44,365 nucleotides of DNA. Origin: Candidatus Methanophagaceae archaeon GoMg2 (GTDB taxonomy: Archaea; Halobacteriota; Syntropharchaeia; Alkanophagales; Methanospirareceae). The stretch lies in contig QBUM01000249.1 of assembly GCA_013180585.1 (NCBI GenBank), positions 1-44,365 of the forward strand, given 5' to 3'. Shown in pieces: positions 41,374 to 44,365 of the stretch. The notes under the pieces are model-generated. The model saw only the letters and a program-made list of their open reading frames with translations, had not been told where the DNA came from and searched no databases. The translations under genes were made by a program, and so were the position numbers. Each line of letters opens with the position of its first letter. Position 1 is the stretch's first letter.

Positions 41374-42694
41374 TTTCTTCTCCATTTTTTTCAACTATAG
41401 GTAGTATTATATTAAATGTTGTGCCTCTTCCCACTTTGCTTCTTACTTCTATTATACCCTTATATCTCTTTATTATTCCATAAGATACGGACAAACCCAG
41501 TCCAGTACCCTTACCACCTTTCTTTGTGGTGAAAAAAGGGTCAAATATCTTATCTATCTCTTCCTCAGGTATCCCACGACCAGTATCGGTAAATTCTATT
41601 ATAACTTCTGGCGATCCTGCAGGGTGAGAATAAGTTTTTATTGTTAATTCTCCACCTTCGGGCATTGCCTCCACTGCATTCAGTATTAGATTCAGGAACA
41701 CCTGCTTGAGATGTTCTGAAGAAGCCATAACCGCTGGCAGTTTCGGATTAAAATCTTTAATTACTCGCACGCTCCGATTGGCGAATTGCTTTTTCACGAT
41801 TTCCAATATGTCATCAAGCGGAAAATTTACGTTTGTCGGTGCTAGTATCTCTTTTTGGGGACGATATAAATCCAAGAGCCTCCGGACAATCCCGGAAATA
41901 CGATCTACTTCTTGCTCTGCAATCTCTAAATATTCTTTTTTATTCTCGGATACCGAATCAGACAACAAATATAGACTGTTTTTTATGCCACCCAAGGGAT
42001 TGTTTATTTCATGTGCAATATCAGCAGATAATCTACCAAGAGCCGCGAGTTTCTCTGAGTGAATTAACTGTTTCTGGGTATCTCTTAATTCTTTATTAGC
42101 CCTTGATACTTCTTTGTTAAAGGATATCAAACCATAAAAGACCAGGATAGCTATGCTTATGACGCTTATTCCAATCACCAGGCTTCCCCATATCATACTC
42201 CATACCTCAGCATAAACTTTTTCAAGAGAGAAGCCCAACCAAACCGTATGACCTCGATAGCTGGGTGTCACGACTACTTTTATTTCCTCTACGCCATATA
42301 TGTCAGTTTTTATCACTGTTTTATCTGTTTTAATAGCTCTGTCCCTGATAAGCACCCCCCGCTCTTCCACTATATTGGATAAATAAATTTCTCCAGTGGG
42401 CTTTACTATTCTGCAATATACGATATCATCGGGTTCTGCTAATTTCCTCACTATTTCCCTCTTATGCGCGGGAACGGCGTGTACTTCGGCAGACCCGATG
42501 CTCATGGCGGCTGTCTCTGCCAACATTACTTTCTCGTCAATCGCGGATTCAATCATGTACTCCCGCTCGTTAACGATTGTCAGATACGTTTGCAGACAGA
42601 TAATGAAAATCAAAAAAAAGAAAAAGACGAAAGAGAGCTTTATACGCGCTCTTCTACTTTTGCCCTTCAACATATTACTGATTTTTTCCTTCAT
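41345..42694 (-). CDS. membrane sensor histidine kinase (NtrB-like)
   Basis: This 449-residue protein has two membrane helices (about 20-40 and 167-190) enclosing an extracellular sensor of about 125 residues that contains PDDIVYCRIVKPTGEIYLSN, a PAS/Cache-like strand pattern. HisKA has H228 in GRLSADIAHEINNPLGGIKN. HATPase_c has QVFLNLILNAVEAMPEGG, DTGRGIPEEE, FDPFFTTKKGGKGTGLGLSV and GRGTTFNIILP. The ATG is 4 nt after the stop of the metallo-beta-lactamase gene. The ligand is unknown. It likely phosphorylates the receiver of the downstream kinase. Confidence 0.92.
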   Translation of the reverse strand: MKEKISNMLKGKSRRARIKLSFVFFFFLIFIICLQTYLTIVNEREYMIESAIDEKVMLAETAAMSIGSAEVHAVPAHKREIVRKLAEPDDIVYCRIVKPTGEIYLSNIVEERGVLIRDRAIKTDKTVIKTDIYGVEEIKVVVTPSYRGHTVWLGFSLEKVYAEVWSMIWGSLVIGISVISIAILVFYGLISFNKEVSRANKELRDTQKQLIHSEKLAALGRLSADIAHEINNPLGGIKNSLYLLSDSVSENKKEYLEIAEQEVDRISGIVRRLLDLYRPQKEILAPTNVNFPLDDILEIVKKQFANRSVRVIKDFNPKLPAVMASSEHLKQVFLNLILNAVEAMPEGGELTIKTYSHPAGSPEVIIEFTDTGRGIPEEEIDKIFDPFFTTKKGGKGTGLGLSVSYGIIKRYKGIIEVRSKVGRGTTFNIILPIVEKNGEENERKDTHSG

Positions 42695-42700
42695 CTTAGC

Positions 42701-43657
42701 TCAATATCCGAATGCAGGAGACGAGCTGTGGTCTGCGTGCACGAGTGTTATTTTTATGTTCGCGTCCATTCCTTCTATCTTCTTTATAAACTCTTCATCC
42801 CCATAACTCCAGCGTATAAGGTTTTCTTTCGTAACCCTCCCTCCTTTATTAAACGGCACGATGGTGACAGGGGCGGTTATCCTGTCATCTAAATATTCGG
42901 CTAATTCCCACTGCGCAAGTACCACAGGGTCGTATAAATTTACTACCTTCTCTAATTCATCCACCGTGACGTGGTCCACGTGCCCATGCGTCACTAATAT
43001 CAGGTCAATATCATCGAAAGCCGTATAGTCCTTGTATTCCGCCGGGCAGTCGGGATTTGCTTCCAGCCAGGGGTCTATCAATATTCGCGTTCCGTTCACC
43101 GACTCGATGAGAAAGGATGCGTGCCCCAGCCAGAGGAATTTTATGCCCATCAATTCACGCCAGACGCCGTATTCCAGGACGACAGGCTCTGCTCTTGTTT
43201 CTCCCCTATCTCTGAATTCATTTACTCCTGCTACGAACTCGGATGCGTTTTGTGTCATCTCAGCAAAAGAATGGTAGTGATAGGGAACTACGAACTTCGG
43301 ATTTATCAGTGTCGTGGCGTATGCGGCATCTTTTGAATCCATTGTGTAAAAGTCACCAATGGGTAAAAAAGCAATGTCGGGCTTGTAGTAGTCGCCTATG
43401 ATGAATTTCATACCCGCAAAAAGACAGGTATCACCCGCAAGATAGTACGTAACCCCGTTCTCGAATACAATTATATACCCATTAGAAGTCCCGGTGTAAA
43501 TCGGTCCTTCAAATCCTACACTTTCCATTGGAACCTTAGGCTCAACTATCTCTATTTTCTCTGTAGTCGCTTGCAGAAATCCGGCAATGGAAATACCAAG
43601 CGAAACTACCGAAATCACTATAATTAATCCTATTGCTATCCATATTTTTTTATCCAT
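42701..43657 (-). CDS. membrane-anchored metallo-beta-lactamase-fold protein, circularly permuted
   Basis: This 318-residue protein has an N-terminal membrane anchor (5-27). The next segment (about 52-165) matches the C-terminal half of UlaG/UPF0173-type hydrolases: SNGYIIVFENGVTYYLAGDT (D76), DIAFLPIGDFYTM and FVVPYHYHSF (H127/H129). Only then comes the normal N-terminal half (170-318): MGIKFLWLGHASFLIES, RILIDPWLEANPDCP, LVTHGHVDH (H224, H226, D228, H229), ending LVHADHSSSPAFGY. All metal ligands are kept, but the halves are swapped. M170 sits exactly where an unpermuted protein would start. GAGGTG precedes the ATG. Substrate unknown; linked to the kinase operon. Confidence 0.85.
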   Translation of the reverse strand: MDKKIWIAIGLIIVISVVSLGISIAGFLQATTEKIEIVEPKVPMESVGFEGPIYTGTSNGYIIVFENGVTYYLAGDTCLFAGMKFIIGDYYKPDIAFLPIGDFYTMDSKDAAYATTLINPKFVVPYHYHSFAEMTQNASEFVAGVNEFRDRGETRAEPVVLEYGVWRELMGIKFLWLGHASFLIESVNGTRILIDPWLEANPDCPAEYKDYTAFDDIDLILVTHGHVDHVTVDELEKVVNLYDPVVLAQWELAEYLDDRITAPVTIVPFNKGGRVTKENLIRWSYGDEEFIKKIEGMDANIKITLVHADHSSSPAFGY

Positions 43658-43701
43658 TTTTATGCACCTCTTTCTTAAATAAATGTTTAAGGTATAACTA
43701 T

Positions 43702-43971
43702 TTAACTTTGTTTTGTTATCTTTTCCACTCGCATCAACGGGTACTCCAGCTCAGCTTCGTATTTCAGCCTTACATGTACTTCCGCTTGTCCATACACGAC
43801 CACCACTTTTACGTCCAGCATTGCACCGCTTAACTCGCAGTATTTGAATTGGTTCGCAGCCTGACGCACCTTTTCCCGGTTTATATTCACTTCTACGGAT
43901 GCCACACCGGGCTGAAGCGCGACACTCCTTTCTATCGTCCGTTCCAGCGGTTCCCGTGTTTCCGTGCTCAC
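43702..43971 (-). CDS. small conserved-looking protein, unknown function
   Basis: An 89-residue protein with a GTG start at 43971. It is predicted mixed alpha/beta: LERTIERSVALQPGVASVEV, a helix KVRQAANQFKYCEL, and strands SGAMLDVKVVVVYGQAEVHV. It has no signal peptide and no known motif. A TATA-like TTTTATAGG on the minus strand at about 44015-44023 suggests it leads the operon with the metallo-beta-lactamase protein (44 bp downstream), the kinases and the response regulator. A role in the signalling unit is inference from position only. Confidence 0.5.
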   Translation of the reverse strand: MSTETREPLERTIERSVALQPGVASVEVNINREKVRQAANQFKYCELSGAMLDVKVVVVYGQAEVHVRLKYEAELEYPLMRVEKITKQS

Positions 43972-44103
43972 GGGTGTACGATTGCGTGTTATTTGAGTAA
44001 CGTGATATGGTAGCCTATAAAACTCGTAATGTCAATATCTAACCCCCCTCACTTTGTATAGTATCTGACATAATTATTTAGACCATTAGCCTAAATAAAT
44101 GAC

Positions 44104-44365
44104 ATGGACTCATCCAACCCGCTTATCCAGCATATTTCGCTGGAAAAATTAAAACGTCTTATTCGAGAGGAGAAAAACAAGCACGTCTTCCAGCGTCTGT
44201 TGTTTATTCATCAGTTGTACTTAGAGGATGGTGTTGAAAAAGCTTGCAATAGAATGTGCATATCAAAGCAGACAGGGTATAACTGGTTAAACCAATGGAA
44301 CGAGCAAGGATATGAAGGCATCAACCCAAATTTTGGCGGTGGCAGACCCCCAAAGCTAACCAAAA
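44104..44365 (+). CDS. IS630-family-like transposase, N-terminal part (runs off window)
   Basis: From the ATG at 44104 an uninterrupted frame reads MDSSNPLIQHISLEKLKRLI, then FQRLLFIHQLYLEDGVEKAC, NRMCISKQTGYNWLNQWNEQ and GGGRPPKLTK to the window edge. The helix-turn-helix followed by a GGGRPxKL linker is the N-terminal DNA-binding region typical of IS630/Tc1-like transposases. The DDE domain would lie beyond the edge. The upstream sequence TTTAGACCATTAGCCTAAA is a dyad that may belong to the element's left end. Confidence 0.7.
   Translation, partial: MDSSNPLIQHISLEKLKRLIREEKNKHVFQRLLFIHQLYLEDGVEKACNRMCISKQTGYNWLNQWNEQGYEGINPNFGGGRPPKLTK

Noticed and set aside
42701-43657. Interpreting the metallo-beta-lactamase protein as simply truncated at its C-terminus
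   Set aside because: The segment missing after HADHSSS is present at the N-terminus with its AGDT and HYHSF ligands, so permutation explains the sequence better than truncation.

Overview
This window is archaeal chromosome. It carries archaeal-type ribosomal protein operons (L15 with SecY; S13, S4, S11 with RNA polymerase subunit D), TATA-binding protein, replication factor C large subunit, the PAN proteasome ATPase, aMBF1, Cbf5 and endonuclease Q. It also carries C1/methanogenesis-pathway enzymes: Ftr, MfnB (methanofuran), CofC (coenzyme F420) and an MvhD-HdrA pair. Together these suggest a methanogen-related euryarchaeon, possibly an anaerobic methane oxidiser such as ANME-1 or a relative. 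That placement is inference from gene content; no phylogeny was run.

Layout. 1-2700: a small HExxH protein, a frameshifted IS1-type element joined to the 3' remnant of a group II intron, and a methyltransferase. 2700-11700: housekeeping block with two tandem secY paralogues behind rpl15, tbp, mvhD-hdrA, initiator tRNA-Met, endoQ and hemB. 11900-14320: a foreign-looking segment with a broken AlbA_2-type gene, 11-bp tandem repeats and a pilin-like membrane protein resembling those of Patescibacteria. 14580-32200: conserved archaeal genes (rfcL, rpiA, mfnB, mre11, cbf5, two tRNAs, the S13 operon, cofC, a secreted protein, ftr, an RNase III, PAN, aMBF1, an OB-fold/DuOB protein and a DUF2117 protein), separated by dispersed palindromic repeats. 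32200-38300: a decayed, repeat-rich zone with a broken C_GCAxxG_C_C gene, an OLD-family nuclease gene split by a transposon-like element, an integrase tail, a methyltransferase and an IS1634-type transposase pseudogene. 38270-44365: a signalling zone with tandem duplicated response regulators, a small secreted protein, and a compact leftward cluster encoding a small protein, a metallo-beta-lactamase-fold protein, two histidine kinases and a response regulator. The start of an IS630-type transposase runs off the end.

The strongest unusual signals follow. (1) The membrane-anchored metallo-beta-lactamase protein at 42701-43657 appears circularly permuted, with every metal-ligand motif kept. (2) There are two tandem secY genes with a near-identical internal patch. 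(3) Two non-autonomous element families have inserted into each other. Their target-site duplications can be read exactly, and one of them splits an OLD nuclease gene so cleanly that the ancestral reading frame can be rebuilt. (4) Two strongly palindromic, multi-hairpin intergenic elements have no known identity. (5) A patescibacterial-looking pilin gene sits inside an archaeal chromosome.
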